46,616 nt of DNA, taken from Prochlorococcus sp. AG-363-J23 (GTDB lineage Bacteria; Cyanobacteriota; Cyanobacteriia; PCC-6307; Cyanobiaceae). This document shows positions 27,409-37,724 of this stretch, in pieces (position 1 is the stretch's first letter; each line of letters opens with the position of its first letter). Location: assembly GCA_003280245.1 (NCBI GenBank), contig QCFN01000010.1, positions 1 through 46,616 on the forward strand, written 5' to 3'. A program made the position numbers and the translations under genes. The notes below the pieces were generated by a model that was not told where the DNA came from, ran no database searches, and worked only from the letters and a program-made list of their open reading frames with translations.

Positions 27409-28043
27409 TGGCTAATTGCGTTGTTCGTGATTGGAAGGGTAATGAGGCTGGTGAAGCAACTCTTGATCTGAGAGTGGCTAAAGAGACCACAGCGCTTGAC
27501 TTGCTACATCGTGCGGTACTTCGACAGAACGCACATACTCGTCAAGGAACTGCCAGCACCCTGACTAGAGCTGAAGTTCGAGGAGGAGGACGTAAGCCCT
27601 ATAAGCAAAAGGGAACAGGTAGAGCCAGACAGGGATCTATTAGAACTCCTTTACGTCCTGGTGGTGGAATCATTTTTGGGCCGAAACCTCGTCATTACAA
27701 CCTTGCTATGAATCGCAAGGAAAGGCGCCTTGCTTTGAGAACAGCCTTAATGCGACGCATAGAAGATGTAGTTGTGGTGAAGGATTTTGGTGTCAGCCTT
27801 AAGACGCCTAAAACTAGTGAGATTGCAGATGCACTTGGTCGTTTAGGTATCTCATCTGGCACTAAGGTTTTGATCATTCTTTCTAACCCTTCTGAAGTGG
27901 TGAGTAAGTCTGTTCGAAACCTTGATAGGGTCAAATTGATTGCGGCAGATCAGCTCAATGTTTTCGATTTGCTTCACGCCCACTCCTTGGTGATAGGTGA
28001 GGAAGCTCTTACTAAGATTCAGGAGGTATACGGTAATGACTGA
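27408..28043 (+). CDS. rplD: 50S ribosomal protein L4
   Basis: 211 residues, with the long loop ([20 protein letters not shown] and [13 protein letters not shown]) that lines the exit tunnel. In E. coli L4 also represses its own operon by acting on the S10 leader; whether it does so here is unknown. It overlaps rplW by 8 bases. Confidence 0.98.
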   Translation: MANCVVRDWKGNEAGEATLDLRVAKETTALDLLHRAVLRQNAHTRQGTASTLTRAEVRGGGRKPYKQKGTGRARQGSIRTPLRPGGGIIFGPKPRHYNLAMNRKERRLALRTALMRRIEDVVVVKDFGVSLKTPKTSEIADALGRLGISSGTKVLIILSNPSEVVSKSVRNLDRVKLIAADQLNVFDLLHAHSLVIGEEALTKIQEVYGND

Positions 28044-28338
28044 GCGATTCGCCAAAAGGCTGGAAGATGTAATTCGTCGTCCTTTGATTACTGAAAAAGC
28101 CACAACTGCGCTAGAGCTTAATCAGTACACTTTTGAAGTAGATCATCGTGCTGCAAAACCAGATATCAAGGCAGCGGTTGAAAAGCTGTTTGATGTCAAA
28201 GTTATTGGTATCAGCACGATGAATCCTCCACGTCGAACCCGAAGAATGGGTCGATTTTCAGGTAAGCGAGCCCAGGTCAAAAAAGCTGTGGTGCGGCTTG
28301 CTGAAGGCAACTCCATTCAACTTTTCCCTGAGTCCTGA
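28036..28338 (+). CDS. rplW: 50S ribosomal protein L23
   Basis: 100 residues from ATG 28036, chosen because the product then begins [23 protein letters not shown], the family N-terminus. A frame extension upstream overlaps rplD. L23 sits at the tunnel exit and docks trigger factor and SRP. A basic [22 protein letters not shown] segment is the RNA-binding loop. Confidence 0.97.
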   Translation: MTERFAKRLEDVIRRPLITEKATTALELNQYTFEVDHRAAKPDIKAAVEKLFDVKVIGISTMNPPRRTRRMGRFSGKRAQVKKAVVRLAEGNSIQLFPES

Positions 28339-28349
28339 GGTAATTAGAA

Positions 28350-29213
28350 ATGGCAATTCGTTCTTATCGTCCATACACCCCAGGCACCCGAACGAGGGTA
28401 GTTACTGATTTCCAGGAAATTACTGGTGGCAAGCCAGAGAGGTCTTTGCTGGTTCATAAACACCGTCGCAAAGGCCGCAATAATCGAGGAGTAATTACCT
28501 GTCGCCATCGTGGTGGTGGCCATAAGCGCCTATATAGGGTCGTTGATTTTCGTCGTAACAAGCATGGAATAGCTGCAAAGGTTGCAGCTATTCATTACGA
28601 CCCACACCGTAATGCTCGTCTGGCTTTATTGTTTTATTCCGATGGTGAAAAGCGTTACATACTTGCTCCTGCAGGAGTTTCTATAGGGCAAGAGGTGATG
28701 TCAGGGCCAGATGCACCTATTGAGGCTGGCAATGCACTACCCCTTTCAGCTATTCCTCTTGGTTCAAGTGTGCACAATGTCGAGCTATATGCAGGGAGAG
28801 GGGGACAGATGGCAAGAACTGCAGGTGCCAGTGCTCAGGTAATGGCTAAGGAAGGTGATTATGTTGCCTTAAAACTTCCTTCGACTGAAGTTAGATTAGT
28901 TAGGAGGGAGTGTTATGCGACGTTAGGAGAGGTTGGTAATTCAGAAGTAAGAAATACAAGCCTTGGTAAGGCTGGGCGTCGACGTTGGTTAGGACGGCGG
29001 CCACAGGTTAGGGGAAGTGTGATGAACCCTTGTGACCACCCACATGGTGGAGGAGAGGGGAGGGCCCCTATTGGTCGAGCTGGCCCGGTTACTCCTTGGG
29101 GTAAGCCAGCACTGGGACTTAAAACCCGCAAAAGAAATAAGCCTAGTAATCGACTTGTTTTGCGCAAGCGTCGTCGAACTTCTAAACGAAGTCGAGGAGG
29201 GCGTGATTCTTGA
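28350..29213 (+). CDS. rplB: 50S ribosomal protein L2
   Basis: 287 residues. L2 is needed for subunit association and peptidyl transfer. The conserved C-terminal [21 protein letters not shown] segment includes the functionally important histidine. An N-terminal RNA-binding domain has [10 protein letters not shown] and [13 protein letters not shown]. Twelve bases follow rplW; 35 bases precede rpsS. Confidence 0.98.
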   Translation: MAIRSYRPYTPGTRTRVVTDFQEITGGKPERSLLVHKHRRKGRNNRGVITCRHRGGGHKRLYRVVDFRRNKHGIAAKVAAIHYDPHRNARLALLFYSDGEKRYILAPAGVSIGQEVMSGPDAPIEAGNALPLSAIPLGSSVHNVELYAGRGGQMARTAGASAQVMAKEGDYVALKLPSTEVRLVRRECYATLGEVGNSEVRNTSLGKAGRRRWLGRRPQVRGSVMNPCDHPHGGGEGRAPIGRAGPVTPWGKPALGLKTRKRNKPSNRLVLRKRRRTSKRSRGGRDS

Positions 29214-29248
29214 TTTATCCAAATTTTATGACTTTTTCTTAATTCGCC

Positions 29249-29524
29249 ATGGGACGTTCTCTTAAAAAAGGCCCTTTTGTAGCCGACAGCTTGCTTCGTA
29301 AAGTTGAAAAGCAGAATTCAGATGATGACAAGTCTGTAATTAAGACTTGGTCTAGGGCTTCTACAATTTTGCCCACAATGATTGGACATACCATTGCTGT
29401 TCATAATGGCAGGACTCATATTCCTGTTTTTATTACTGAGCAAATGGTTGGTCATAAATTGGGAGAGTTTGCTCCAACTCGAACTTTTAAAGGCCACATT
29501 AAAGACAAAAAAGGAGGCCGTTGA
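29249..29524 (+). CDS. rpsS: 30S ribosomal protein S19
   Basis: 91 residues beginning [20 protein letters not shown], with [23 protein letters not shown] and [17 protein letters not shown]. These are all family-typical. S19 contacts 16S rRNA in the 30S head and the A-site finger bridge. It lies three bases before rplV. Confidence 0.98.
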   Translation: MGRSLKKGPFVADSLLRKVEKQNSDDDKSVIKTWSRASTILPTMIGHTIAVHNGRTHIPVFITEQMVGHKLGEFAPTRTFKGHIKDKKGGR

Positions 29525-29527
29525 TCT

Positions 29528-29893
29528 ATGACTACTTCATCTACAGCTTCCCCAGCAGCCAAGGCGCATGGTCGTTTTATTCGAGGCTCGGTTTCCAAGG
29601 TCAGACGTGTTTTGGATCAGATTCGGGGCAGGACATACCGAGAGGCATTAATCATGCTCGAATTCATGCCATACCGTTCCACAGGACCCATTACAAAGGT
29701 TTTGAGGTCGGCTGTGGCTAATGCCGAACATAACTTGGGCCTTGATCCAGCTTCTTTGGTTATATCAACTGCAAGTGCAGATATGGGACCATCAATGAAG
29801 CGCTATAGACCACGTGCTCAAGGTCGCGCTTTCGCGATTAAAAAACAAACATGCCATATCAGCATTGCTGTAGTGGCAAAGACTGACTCCTGA
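29528..29893 (+). CDS. rplV: 50S ribosomal protein L22
   Basis: 121 residues. L22 lines the polypeptide exit tunnel. Visible are [20 protein letters not shown], a central VANAEHN segment and the basic beta-hairpin [20 protein letters not shown] short Thr/Ser/Ala-rich N-terminus precedes the conserved core. The rpsC gene follows after 15 bases. Confidence 0.97.
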   Translation: MTTSSTASPAAKAHGRFIRGSVSKVRRVLDQIRGRTYREALIMLEFMPYRSTGPITKVLRSAVANAEHNLGLDPASLVISTASADMGPSMKRYRPRAQGRAFAIKKQTCHISIAVVAKTDS

Positions 29894-29908
29894 CCCCCGA
29901 AACATCCG

Positions 29909-30637
29909 ATGGGACACAAAATCCATCCAACTGGCTTACGCCTGGGGATCACCCAGGAGCATCGTTCCCGTTGGTACGCTCCAGCAAAGACTTATCCCGC
30001 TCTTCTTCAAGAAGATGACAGGATTCGAAGATTTATTCACAAAAAGTACGGTGCTGCCGGGATCAGTGACGTATTGATTGCTCGAAAAGCTGATCAACTT
30101 GAGGTTGAATTAAAAACCGCTCGCCCTGGTGTTCTAGTTGGCCGCCAAGGCAGTGGAATAGAGGAACTTCGAACTGGAATCCAGAAGACAATCGGTGATG
30201 GAACCAGACAAGTCAGAATTAATGTTGTTGAAGTTGAGCGAGCTGATGCTGATGCGTTCTTGCTTGCTGAGTACATTGCCCAACAGCTTGAAAAAAGAGT
30301 CGCCTTTAGAAGAACAATCAGGATGGCTGTGCAACGTGCACAGCGTGCAGGTGTTTTGGGTCTCAAAATTCAAGTAGGAGGTCGTTTGAATGGCGCGGAG
30401 ATCGCACGAACTGAATGGACTCGTGAAGGACGGGTCCCTTTGCATACACTTCGTGCAGAGATTGATTACGCCACAAAGACTGCAAGTACTACATATGGAG
30501 TTCTTGGTATCAAGGTTTGGGTCTTTAAAGGCGAGGTAATCGCCAACGAAGATCAAAAAATCCCTGTCGGGACAAGTCCAAAGCGCAGGGGTAATCGTCG
30601 CCCTCAACAATTTGAAGATCGCTCTAACGAGGGTTAA
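29909..30637 (+). CDS. rpsC: 30S ribosomal protein S3
   Basis: 242 residues starting [15 protein letters not shown] type II KH domain contains the [14 protein letters not shown] signature (GxxG) at about 76-89, and the C-terminal domain has [14 protein letters not shown]3 lines the mRNA entry channel. The C-terminal tail is basic and extended. Sixteen-base spacer to rplP. Confidence 0.98.
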   Translation: MGHKIHPTGLRLGITQEHRSRWYAPAKTYPALLQEDDRIRRFIHKKYGAAGISDVLIARKADQLEVELKTARPGVLVGRQGSGIEELRTGIQKTIGDGTRQVRINVVEVERADADAFLLAEYIAQQLEKRVAFRRTIRMAVQRAQRAGVLGLKIQVGGRLNGAEIARTEWTREGRVPLHTLRAEIDYATKTASTTYGVLGIKVWVFKGEVIANEDQKIPVGTSPKRRGNRRPQQFEDRSNEG

Positions 30638-30652
30638 TAAGGAGATCAAATC

Positions 30653-31138
30653 ATGCTTAGTCCAAAACGAGTCAAATTTCGCAAGCAACAACGAGGCCGT
30701 ATGCGCGGTGTTGCCACTAGAGGAAACACAATTGCCTTTGGTCAGTTTGCATTGCAAGCTCAGGAGTGTGGTTGGGTAACCTCTCGACAAATAGAGGCAA
30801 GTAGGCGTGCAATGACACGCTATGTCAAAAGAGGTGGAAAGATTTGGATACGAATCTTTCCTGATAAGCCAGTCACTATGAGGCCTGCAGAAACAAGAAT
30901 GGGTTCAGGTAAAGGTAATCCAGAGTTTTGGGTAGCCGTAGTCAAGCCTGGCCGCATTCTTTTTGAAATGGGCGGTGAAGAAATTACCGAATCCATTGCG
31001 AAGGAAGCTATGCGCCTTGCTCAGTACAAGCTTCCTGTAAAAACCAAATTCCTATCTCTAAATGATCAGGAACAGGGGCTCTCAGGAAGAGCTCAGGCTC
31101 AGTCTGAAAATGTTCAATCTGAAACTGTGGAGTCTTAA
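30653..31138 (+). CDS. rplP: 50S ribosomal protein L16
   Basis: 161 residues beginning [19 protein letters not shown], with the [42 protein letters not shown] core. L16 organises the A-site architecture of the 50S subunit. About 20 extra C-terminal residues rich in Gln/Ser/Glu extend beyond the usual length near 137 and are likely disordered. Confidence 0.97.
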   Translation: MLSPKRVKFRKQQRGRMRGVATRGNTIAFGQFALQAQECGWVTSRQIEASRRAMTRYVKRGGKIWIRIFPDKPVTMRPAETRMGSGKGNPEFWVAVVKPGRILFEMGGEEITESIAKEAMRLAQYKLPVKTKFLSLNDQEQGLSGRAQAQSENVQSETVES

Positions 31139-31140
31139 AG

Positions 31141-31359
31141 ATGGCTGAATCTAATATCGCTGAATTGCGTCAGCTATCAGACACTGAAATCAATGATCAA
31201 ATCTGCTCTATTCGCAGAAACTTGTTTGATCTACGGTTTGAGCAAGCAACAAGGCAGCTTGCTAATTCTCACCGTTTCAAAGAGGCTCGTGTCAAGCTGG
31301 CCCAGCTTCTAACGGTCCAGAATGAGCGGTTGCGCTCCTCTAAATCATCAGCTTCCTGA
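31141..31359 (+). CDS. rpmC: 50S ribosomal protein L29
   Basis: 72 residues, an all-helical protein at the tunnel exit. [38 protein letters not shown] contains the family LFxLRFQ-A-Q-L motif in variant form. It starts two bases after the rplP stop. Confidence 0.96.
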   Translation: MAESNIAELRQLSDTEINDQICSIRRNLFDLRFEQATRQLANSHRFKEARVKLAQLLTVQNERLRSSKSSAS

Positions 31360-31379
31360 TCTTCTTATCTTTAGAAAAC

Positions 31380-31646
31380 ATGGCACTTAAGGAAAGGCTA
31401 GGTACTGTCGTTAGTGACAAGATGGACAAAACAGTTGTTGTAGCGGTTGAAAACCGCTTCCCTCATCCCATCTATCAAAAAATCGTCAGTCGAACTACTC
31501 GTTACAAAGCTCACGATGCAGACAATAACTGTCGAATTGGTGATCGAGTTCGCATTACTGAAACACGGCCCTTAAGTCGATCTAAGAGATGGTCGGTAGC
31601 TGAGGTTCTTAGTCATAGCCCAAAACTAAAGGAGGTGTCTGAATGA
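31380..31646 (+). CDS. rpsQ: 30S ribosomal protein S17
   Basis: 88 residues with the OB-fold signature: [15 protein letters not shown], then [19 protein letters not shown]17 is a primary 16S rRNA binder. It overlaps rplN by 4 bases. Confidence 0.97.
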   Translation: MALKERLGTVVSDKMDKTVVVAVENRFPHPIYQKIVSRTTRYKAHDADNNCRIGDRVRITETRPLSRSKRWSVAEVLSHSPKLKEVSE

Positions 31647-32008
31647 TCCAGCAAGAAACTTTCCTCACTGTTGCTGATAACAGTGGTGCAAAACGAATTC
31701 AATGCATTCGAGTTTTGGGTTCCAATCGCCGCTATGCCCATGTAGGGGATGTGATAGTTGCGGCTGTTAAAGATGCCATGCCAAATATGGGGGTAAAGAA
31801 ATCTGATGTTGTTAAGGCAGTAGTTGTTAGAACAAAGGCAACAATGAGACGTGAGACAGGAAATTCGATTCGATTTGATGACAATGCGGCAGTTCTTATT
31901 AATGATGATAAAAATCCACGAGGCACCAGGGTTTTTGGGCCAGTAGCACGAGAACTCCGTGAACGTAATTTCACTAAAATTGTTTCTCTAGCTCCGGAGG
32001 TGATTTAA
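31643..32008 (+). CDS. rplN: 50S ribosomal protein L14
   Basis: 121 residues. It begins [26 protein letters not shown] and ends with [24 protein letters not shown], both diagnostic. L14 forms an intersubunit bridge. It is directly followed by rplX with no gap. Confidence 0.98.
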   Translation: MIQQETFLTVADNSGAKRIQCIRVLGSNRRYAHVGDVIVAAVKDAMPNMGVKKSDVVKAVVVRTKATMRRETGNSIRFDDNAAVLINDDKNPRGTRVFGPVARELRERNFTKIVSLAPEVI

Positions 32009-32365
32009 ATGGCAATTCCAAATATGCAAAAGAAGCCTTCAAATCGCATTAAGATGCGAATTCGAAAGGGTGACACCGTTCAGGTGATTAATGGAAAAGA
32101 CAAGGGTAAAACCGGCGAGGTTCTTCGAACTATTCCTTTCCAAAATAGAGTTGTTGTCGAAGGAGTAAATGTTCGAACTAGACATGTAAAGCCAACTCAG
32201 GAAGGTGAAAGTGGGAGAATTGTTACCGAGGAAGCTTCATTACATGCTTCTAACGTCATGATTTATTCCTCTACAAAGAAAGTAGCTAGCCGAGTTGAAA
32301 TTTTTGTAGATAAAGATGGTGCAAAAAAACGGAGATTGAAGAAAACCGGTGAAGTTATTGATTAA
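32009..32365 (+). CDS. rplX: 50S ribosomal protein L24
   Basis: 118 residues. A KOW motif ([20 protein letters not shown]) and the downstream [20 protein letters not shown] are typical. L24 initiates 50S assembly. A 102-base spacer, one of the longest in this cluster, separates it from rplE. Confidence 0.97.
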   Translation: MAIPNMQKKPSNRIKMRIRKGDTVQVINGKDKGKTGEVLRTIPFQNRVVVEGVNVRTRHVKPTQEGESGRIVTEEASLHASNVMIYSSTKKVASRVEIFVDKDGAKKRRLKKTGEVID

Positions 32366-32430
32366 ATCACTTTGCCTATTACTTTATTCTCGCCCTATTA
32401 ACCGTTCTTCTTCTTTCATTTCCATTAAGC

Positions 32431-32450
32431 CTTCTGACCAAGACCAGAAG
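32431..32450 (+). promoter_or_regulatory. Hairpin in the rplX-rplE spacer
   Basis: CTTCTG (32431-32436) and CAGAAG (32445-32450) form a 6-bp stem with an 8-base loop, 17 bases before the rplE ATG. In E. coli the repressor S8 binds mRNA at this same gene junction, so a translational operator is possible. The stem is short and I cannot show the S8-type internal loop. Confidence 0.3.
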
Positions 32451-32467
32451 CACTTTTCACCTAAGCC

Positions 32468-33007
32468 ATGACACTAAAAAAGCGCTATAGGGAGACAATT
32501 CAGCCTAAATTGCTGAAAGACTTAAGTCTCTCCAATATTCACCAAGTTCCTAAGGTGGTCAAAGTTACCATTAATCGTGGGCTAGGTGAAGCAGCACAAA
32601 ATGCAAAGTCACTAGAAGCTTCATTAAATGAACTAGCTACTATTACAGGCCAAAAAGTTTTAGTGACTAGGGCTAAGAAAGCTATTGCTGGATTTAAAAT
32701 CCGACAGGGCATGCCCATTGGATGTGCAGTTACTCTCCGTGGGGACAAAATGTATGCCTTTCTTGAAAGATTGATTAACCTTGCTCTTCCAAGAATTCGA
32801 GACTTTAGAGGTGTTAGTCCAAAAAGTTTTGATGGTCGTGGTAATTACACTCTCGGTGTAAAAGAGCAACTTATTTTTCCCGAGATTTCCTTTGACAAAA
32901 TTGATGCCATCAGGGGTATGGACATCACAATCGTTACCAGCGCCCGGACGGATTCAGAGGGTCAAGCTCTTCTCCGGGAGATGGGAATGCCTTTCCGCAG
33001 CAACTGA
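32468..33007 (+). CDS. rplE: 50S ribosomal protein L5
   Basis: 179 residues. [16 protein letters not shown], then the V-P-K-V[11 protein letters not shown] segment, [32 protein letters not shown], and the [24 protein letters not shown] block. L5 binds 5S rRNA in the central protuberance. rpsN (S14), often next, is absent; rpsH follows after 12 bases. Confidence 0.98.
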   Translation: MTLKKRYRETIQPKLLKDLSLSNIHQVPKVVKVTINRGLGEAAQNAKSLEASLNELATITGQKVLVTRAKKAIAGFKIRQGMPIGCAVTLRGDKMYAFLERLINLALPRIRDFRGVSPKSFDGRGNYTLGVKEQLIFPEISFDKIDAIRGMDITIVTSARTDSEGQALLREMGMPFRSN

Positions 33008-33019
33008 TCTCAATTACTT

Positions 33020-33421
33020 ATGGCTAACCACGATCCTATTTCTGACATGCTTACTCGCATTCGTAATGCTAGTGAGAAAAGACATCAAACCACAAGAGTC
33101 CCAGCCTCAAAGATGTCTCGCAGTATTGCAAAAGTTCTTCGTCAGGAAGGCTTTATTGCTGAAATAAGTGAAGACGGGGAGGGAATTCAAAAACAATTGA
33201 TCCTTGAGTTGAAATACAGCGGCAAGCATCGTCACCCAACGATTCGCTCTATGCAACGTGTTAGTAAGCCTGGATTAAGGATTTACAAGAACACAAGAGG
33301 ACTACCTAAGGTTTTGGGTGGATTGGGTGTAGCGATTATTTCAACCTCTAAGGGGGTAATGAGTGATCGCGATGCCCGTAAGCAAGGTGTTGGAGGAGAA
33401 GTCCTCTGCTATGTCTATTGA
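33020..33421 (+). CDS. rpsH: 30S ribosomal protein S8
   Basis: 133 residues beginning [17 protein letters not shown] and ending [33 protein letters not shown], both family hallmarks. S8 is a central 16S rRNA binder and the E. coli spc-operon repressor; regulation here is unproven. Confidence 0.98.
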   Translation: MANHDPISDMLTRIRNASEKRHQTTRVPASKMSRSIAKVLRQEGFIAEISEDGEGIQKQLILELKYSGKHRHPTIRSMQRVSKPGLRIYKNTRGLPKVLGGLGVAIISTSKGVMSDRDARKQGVGGEVLCYVY

Positions 33422-33436
33422 CCTGGAGTTTTAACA

Positions 33437-33976
33437 ATGTCTCGTATCGGTAAAAATCCAATTCCTTTGCCTGAAAAAGTGGCAGTTGTTCTTGATGGTC
33501 TTTCAGTGACTATTAAGGGCCCGAAAGGGGAATTAAGTCGCACCCTTCCAGAGGGTGTAACTGTTTCTCAAGTTGAAAATACAATTGTGGTAGCTCCGAC
33601 TAGTGATAAACGCAAATCCAGGGAGAGACACGGACTGTGTCGTTCCTTGGTCGCAAATATGGTTGAGGGCGTTAGTCAAGGTTTCTCTCGAAATCTTGAA
33701 ATTGTTGGAGTTGGTTCACGTGCACAGGTCAAGGGAAAAACCCTAGTTGTAAGTGCTGGATATAGCCACCCAGTGGAAGTTGTTCCTCCAGAAGGAATTA
33801 CTTTTACTGTTCAAAATAATACTAATGTGACTGTTTCTGGCCCTGACAAGGAATTGGTTGGCAATGAGGCGGCAAAAATAAGGGCAATTCGACCACCTGA
33901 ACCTTATAAAGGCAAGGGAATAAAATATGAGGGTGAGAGAATTCTTCGCAAGGCTGGCAAATCTGGTAAAAAATAA
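33437..33976 (+). CDS. rplF: 50S ribosomal protein L6
   Basis: 179 residues with the duplicated L6 fold. It starts [15 protein letters not shown], has KGPKGELSR in the first repeat, and carries the signature [11 protein letters not shown] near the C-terminus. L6 lies near the sarcin-ricin loop. The rplR gene follows after 32 bases. Confidence 0.98.
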   Translation: MSRIGKNPIPLPEKVAVVLDGLSVTIKGPKGELSRTLPEGVTVSQVENTIVVAPTSDKRKSRERHGLCRSLVANMVEGVSQGFSRNLEIVGVGSRAQVKGKTLVVSAGYSHPVEVVPPEGITFTVQNNTNVTVSGPDKELVGNEAAKIRAIRPPEPYKGKGIKYEGERILRKAGKSGKK

Positions 33977-34008
33977 TGTCATCTTTAACCTCCTAATCAT
34001 TTTTAACT

Positions 34009-34401
34009 ATGTCTCTTTTATCTAGAAAACAACAGACTCAAAAACGCCACAAAAGGTTGCGGCGCAATCTTTCGGGTACCGCTAATCGCCCTCGATTATC
34101 AGTATTTAGATCTAATAACCATATTTATGCTCAAGTCATAGATGATGAGGCGCAAAATACAATCTGTGCTGCTTCTACTCTTGATAAAGATTTGAGAAAC
34201 AATTTAAAGGTACATGGAAGTTCTCAAGATGCTTCTACTGCTGTGGGAGAGTTGCTAGCTCAACGTGCTCTTCAAAAGGGTATTCAACAGGTAGTCTTCG
34301 ATCGTGGCGGCAACCTTTATCACGGACGGGTGAAAGCCCTAGCCGACGCCGCCCGGGGGGGCGGGCCTTCAATTTTGATTCCTCCTCTCAACAATGACTG
34401 A
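34009..34401 (+). CDS. rplR: 50S ribosomal protein L18
   Basis: 130 residues. A basic N-terminus ([19 protein letters not shown]) precedes [20 protein letters not shown] and the C-terminal [25 protein letters not shown]-like block. Here that block reads [11 protein letters not shown]18 binds 5S rRNA. The 3' end has a local GC spike with seven consecutive G (34355-34361). It overlaps rpsE by 8 bases. Confidence 0.97.
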   Translation: MSLLSRKQQTQKRHKRLRRNLSGTANRPRLSVFRSNNHIYAQVIDDEAQNTICAASTLDKDLRNNLKVHGSSQDASTAVGELLAQRALQKGIQQVVFDRGGNLYHGRVKALADAARGGGPSILIPPLNND

Positions 34402-35035
34402 ACAAAAAAGTAAAACCAATTCGAAGGACATGTCTTCCTCCTCAGATGTGCCAGCGGCTGCTGAAGGTCAACAGGAACCTCATCAGCAACAACGCAGAGG
34501 CGGTGGTGGCAAAGGCAGAGGTCGGCGCGGAGATCGGAGAGGTCAGGAACGTGATTCAGAGTGGCAGGAGAGGGTTGTTCAAATACGTAGGGTTTCTAAG
34601 ACTGTTAAAGGGGGTAAAAAAATGAGCTTCCGTGCAATTGTTGTTGTTGGCAATGAGCGAGGACAAGTTGGTGTAGGTGTCGGCAAAGCTGGAGATGTTA
34701 TTGGAGCAGTGCGCAAGGGAGTTGCTGACGGTAAGAAGCATATAGTCAGAGTTCCTTTAACAAGGCACAGCTCTATCCCTACCTTGTCAAACGGTCGGGA
34801 TGGTGCTGCAAGTGTATTGATTCGTCCAGCAGCTCCTGGTACAGGAGTTATTGCTGGAGGCTCTATCCGTACTGTTCTTGAACTTGCTGGAATTAAAAAT
34901 GTTCTTGCCAAGCGTTTAGGGAGCAAGACTCCTCTCAACAATGCTCGTGCAGCAATGCTTGCACTGGCAGGTCTTCGAACTCATAAGGAGACTGCCAAGG
35001 AACGGGGAATTTCCCTTGAGCAGATTTATTCTTGA
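34394..35035 (+). CDS. rpsE: 30S ribosomal protein S5
   Basis: 213 residues, longer than E. coli S5 (about 166). The first 55 residues are a low-complexity Ser/Gln then Gly/Arg-rich extension, after which the S5 core starts at [30 protein letters not shown]. The core includes [17 protein letters not shown] and [20 protein letters not shown]5 takes part in decoding fidelity and mRNA entry. rpmD (L30), often next in bacteria, is missing. Confidence 0.97.
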   Translation: MTEQKSKTNSKDMSSSSDVPAAAEGQQEPHQQQRRGGGGKGRGRRGDRRGQERDSEWQERVVQIRRVSKTVKGGKKMSFRAIVVVGNERGQVGVGVGKAGDVIGAVRKGVADGKKHIVRVPLTRHSSIPTLSNGRDGAASVLIRPAAPGTGVIAGGSIRTVLELAGIKNVLAKRLGSKTPLNNARAAMLALAGLRTHKETAKERGISLEQIYS

Positions 35036-35047
35036 TTTTGATTCGTC

Positions 35048-35497
35048 ATGCAACTTTTATTGAATTCTCTTAAGTCAAACACTGGGGCTAGGCGCCGCAA
35101 GCTCCGCAAAGGTCGAGGAATTGCTGCTGGCCAAGGCGCAAGTTGTGGTTTTGGAATGCGAGGCCAGAAGTCTCGCTCTGGCAGGCCAACTCGACCAGGC
35201 TTTGAAGGAGGGCAAATGCCTCTCTATCGTAGGGTTCCTAAGCTCAAGCATTTCACCATTATCAATTCAAAATCATTTTCTTTAGTCAATGTTGCTGCAT
35301 TAAATGAATTAAAAGAAGGTACAATTGTTAACCTAGATTCTCTTGTTAAAGCTGGAATACTTACCAACCCAAAACATCCTTTGAAAGTGTTGGGCAGTGG
35401 AAATTTGAACGTAAAATTGACTGTGCAGGCAGCAGCCTTTACAGCTTCAGCTCGCAGCAAAATTGATTCTGCAGGTGGAACTTGTGAAATTTGCTAG
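35048..35497 (+). CDS. rplO: 50S ribosomal protein L15
   Basis: 149 residues. The glycine-rich N-terminal arm ([30 protein letters not shown]) and the C-terminal [29 protein letters not shown] segment are characteristic. L15 assembles late into the 50S subunit. An 81-base gap precedes secY. Confidence 0.97.
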   Translation: MQLLLNSLKSNTGARRRKLRKGRGIAAGQGASCGFGMRGQKSRSGRPTRPGFEGGQMPLYRRVPKLKHFTIINSKSFSLVNVAALNELKEGTIVNLDSLVKAGILTNPKHPLKVLGSGNLNVKLTVQAAAFTASARSKIDSAGGTCEIC

Positions 35498-35578
35498 AAG
35501 AGCAAATATTATATGCGTTTAAAGAGTAATTTTCATTTGTAGAAGATTCTCTAATTCTTAAGTCAGCTTTTTTTAGTT

Positions 35579-36898
35579 ATGTTTGTTAGTAGAGGTCGCA
35601 ATCCTAGTGCAGCTGAAGTTCTTACCCAGTTGGTCACAAACTCAGAACTTCGAGGCAGGGTTCTCATTACTTTGGGCCTTCTTCTATTAATTCGTCTTGG
35701 TATTTATATACCCATGCCTGGAATCGATCGAGAGGCATTCCAGGGATTTCTGCAGCAGGGGGGACAGTTGATTGGCTTTCTTGACATTTTTACAGGTGGA
35801 GGAATATCTACACTTGGAATTTTTGCTTTAGGGATCCTTCCGTTTATTAATGCCTCTATAATTCTTCAACTATTAACAGCATCTTTGCCTCAGCTAGAAG
35901 ACCTTCAGAAGAATGAAGGAGAGGCGGGAAGAAGAAAAATAGCTCAGATAACTCGTTATGTTGCTCTTGGATGGGGTCTTGTTCAAAGTGTGGTTTTTGC
36001 TTTGATTCTTAGGCAGTACGCGATAGAGGATCTAAGTGAGGGTGCCTTTGTTTTGCAAACGTCTTTGGCTTTGGTGACAGGTTCAATGGTAGTTATGTGG
36101 CTGAGCGAAATTATTACTGAAAAAGGAATCGGCCAAGGTGCATCTTTGGTTATATTTTTGAATATAGTTGCAACACTTCCGAAAGCCTTAAGTTCAACAA
36201 TCGAGAAAGCTCAAACAGGTGATAGAAATGATGTTGTTGGAATTATAGTTCTCCTTTTTGTTTTTCTAGTAACTATCGTAGGCATAATTTTTGTTCAAGA
36301 AGGTTCTCGAAGGTTACCTATCGTTAGCGCTAAAAGACAGATTGGGGGTTCGAATCTACTCCCTAATCGTCAAAGTTATCTTCCTTTGAAGTTGAATGCT
36401 GGTGGGGTGATGCCAATAATTTTTGCTTCAGCTTTAATATTTTTGCCAATCACAATTGCGAATTTTACTAAAAGTAGTTTTCTCATTCGCGCAGCTAGTG
36501 CGCTAAATCCAAGTGCATCTAATCCATGGCCTTATGCATTGACATTTTTTGCGCTTATTCTTGGTTTTGCTTATTTCTATGCTTCCTTAACAATTAACCC
36601 TATTGATGTTGCAACTAATTTAAAAAGATCCGGTGTAGCAATTCCTGGGATTAGACCGGGTAGTGCTACGGCAAATTACCTTTCAGGTGTCCAAAATCGA
36701 CTTACATTGCTGGGCGGGTTGTTTCTTGGATCTGTTGCAATTATTCCAGCAGCAGTTGAAAGGGCCACAAATGTTCAAACTTTTCAAGGCTTAGGAGCAA
36801 CTTCCTTATTGATTCTTGTTGGAGTTGCTATTGATACAGCTAAACAAGTGCAGACCTATGTTATTTCTCAGCGATATGAAGGATTAGTTAGACAGTAA
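35579..36898 (+). CDS. secY: Preprotein translocase subunit SecY
   Basis: 439 residues with ten membrane helices. SecY forms the protein-conducting channel with SecE and SecG in both plasma and thylakoid membranes. Visible motifs are the plug region F-L-D-I-F-T-G-G-G-I-S-T-L-G-I-F-A-L-G-I-L-P, the TM5 region ITEKGIGQGASLVIF, and RRLPIVSAKRQ in the cytosolic loop that meets the ribosome. It is followed by adk, a common arrangement. Confidence 0.98.
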   Translation: MFVSRGRNPSAAEVLTQLVTNSELRGRVLITLGLLLLIRLGIYIPMPGIDREAFQGFLQQGGQLIGFLDIFTGGGISTLGIFALGILPFINASIILQLLTASLPQLEDLQKNEGEAGRRKIAQITRYVALGWGLVQSVVFALILRQYAIEDLSEGAFVLQTSLALVTGSMVVMWLSEIITEKGIGQGASLVIFLNIVATLPKALSSTIEKAQTGDRNDVVGIIVLLFVFLVTIVGIIFVQEGSRRLPIVSAKRQIGGSNLLPNRQSYLPLKLNAGGVMPIIFASALIFLPITIANFTKSSFLIRAASALNPSASNPWPYALTFFALILGFAYFYASLTINPIDVATNLKRSGVAIPGIRPGSATANYLSGVQNRLTLLGGLFLGSVAIIPAAVERATNVQTFQGLGATSLLILVGVAIDTAKQVQTYVISQRYEGLVRQ

Positions 36899-36932
36899 AA
36901 CCTATTTATTATTTCTTTATTGATTTCTTCCC

Positions 36933-37481
36933 ATGAAAGAACGTCTTTTGTTTTTGGGCCCTCCAGGCGCTGGAAAGGGTACTCAGGCAGAATTGATATG
37001 TAGTCAATTTGAATTGCTTCATTTATCTACGGGAGATCTTCTCCGTGCTGAGGTTGCGGCGCAGACTCTGCTTGGTCAAGAAGCTGCAGAACTAATGAAT
37101 AAGGGTGAATTGGTTGGCGATGATTTAGTCCTTGCAATTGTTGAAAACAAGCTTAAAAGTCAAGCAGGTGGGTGGTTATTGGATGGATTTCCTCGAAATG
37201 TGAATCAAGCTGAAGCATTGACACCAATGCTTGAGGACTTGATGCAACCAATAGAGGCAGTTCTCCTCTTAGAGGTTAGTGATTCAGTTTTAATCGAAAG
37301 ACTTCTTTCAAGAGGTCGGGAAGATGATAATGAAGATGTGATCAGGCATAGGCTAGAAGTTTATAGAAATCAGACTGCACCTCTTATAGATCACTATCGG
37401 AAAAAGGATTTGCTTGTTTCTGTAGAGGCTCATGGAACCATTCCAGATATCTCCAAAAGAATAATGTCGGCTTTGGTCTAA
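36933..37481 (+). CDS. adk: Adenylate kinase, short-LID type
   Basis: 182 residues. It interconverts ATP+AMP and 2 ADP. The P-loop GPPGAGKGTQ lies near the N-terminus, then HLSTGDLLR and LDGFPRN. The LID is the short form (SRGREDDNEDVIRHRLEVY), without the zinc-finger insertion of longer bacterial enzymes. Neither map nor infA follows; the next gene is rpmJ. Confidence 0.96.
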   Translation: MKERLLFLGPPGAGKGTQAELICSQFELLHLSTGDLLRAEVAAQTLLGQEAAELMNKGELVGDDLVLAIVENKLKSQAGGWLLDGFPRNVNQAEALTPMLEDLMQPIEAVLLLEVSDSVLIERLLSRGREDDNEDVIRHRLEVYRNQTAPLIDHYRKKDLLVSVEAHGTIPDISKRIMSALV

Positions 37482-37526
37482 ATGGTGTAGTAAGATTGTT
37501 GTTTGGAAATTTGGAGAGCCACACCC

Positions 37527-37640
37527 ATGAAGGTGCGTGCCTCAGTCAAGAAAATGTGTGAGAAGTGCCGGGTGATTCGCCGCCACGGTCGGGTAATGGT
37601 GATTTGCACCACCCCCAAGCACAAACAACGCCAGGGATAA
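37527..37640 (+). CDS. rpmJ: 50S ribosomal protein L36
   Basis: A 37-codon gene, too short for most gene callers. It reads [19 protein letters not shown] then [18 protein letters not shown]. The zinc-binding set is complete: Cys11, Cys14, Cys27 and His32. L36 stabilises 23S rRNA folding late in assembly. It sits between adk and rpsM, its usual place. Confidence 0.98.
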   Translation: MKVRASVKKMCEKCRVIRRHGRVMVICTTPKHKQRQG

Positions 37641-37665
37641 ACCTCTCTGGATTTTGCTGGACAGA

Positions 37666-37724
37666 GATCAGATTCTTCAGGATTTGATCTTGAAATCTAG
37701 CTAAACTTTCGCCACGGAAGTGGC
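37666..37724 (+). promoter_or_regulatory. Two hairpins in the rpsM leader
   Basis: Within the 110-base spacer before rpsM, GATCAGAT/ATTTGATC (37666-37673, 37682-37689) can form an 8-bp stem with one G-U pair. GCCAC-GGAA-GTGGC (37711-37724) forms a perfect 5-bp stem capped by a GNRA-type tetraloop. The GTG start of rpsM lies 26 bases downstream. The alpha operon of E. coli is controlled at this junction by S4; an analogous site is possible but unproven. Confidence 0.35.

Noticed and set aside
30134-30790. A 218-codon open frame antisense to rpsC and rplP
   Set aside because: It lies wholly opposite two unambiguous ribosomal protein genes, and its composition (Ser/Leu/Cys-rich) is what the reverse of such genes gives.
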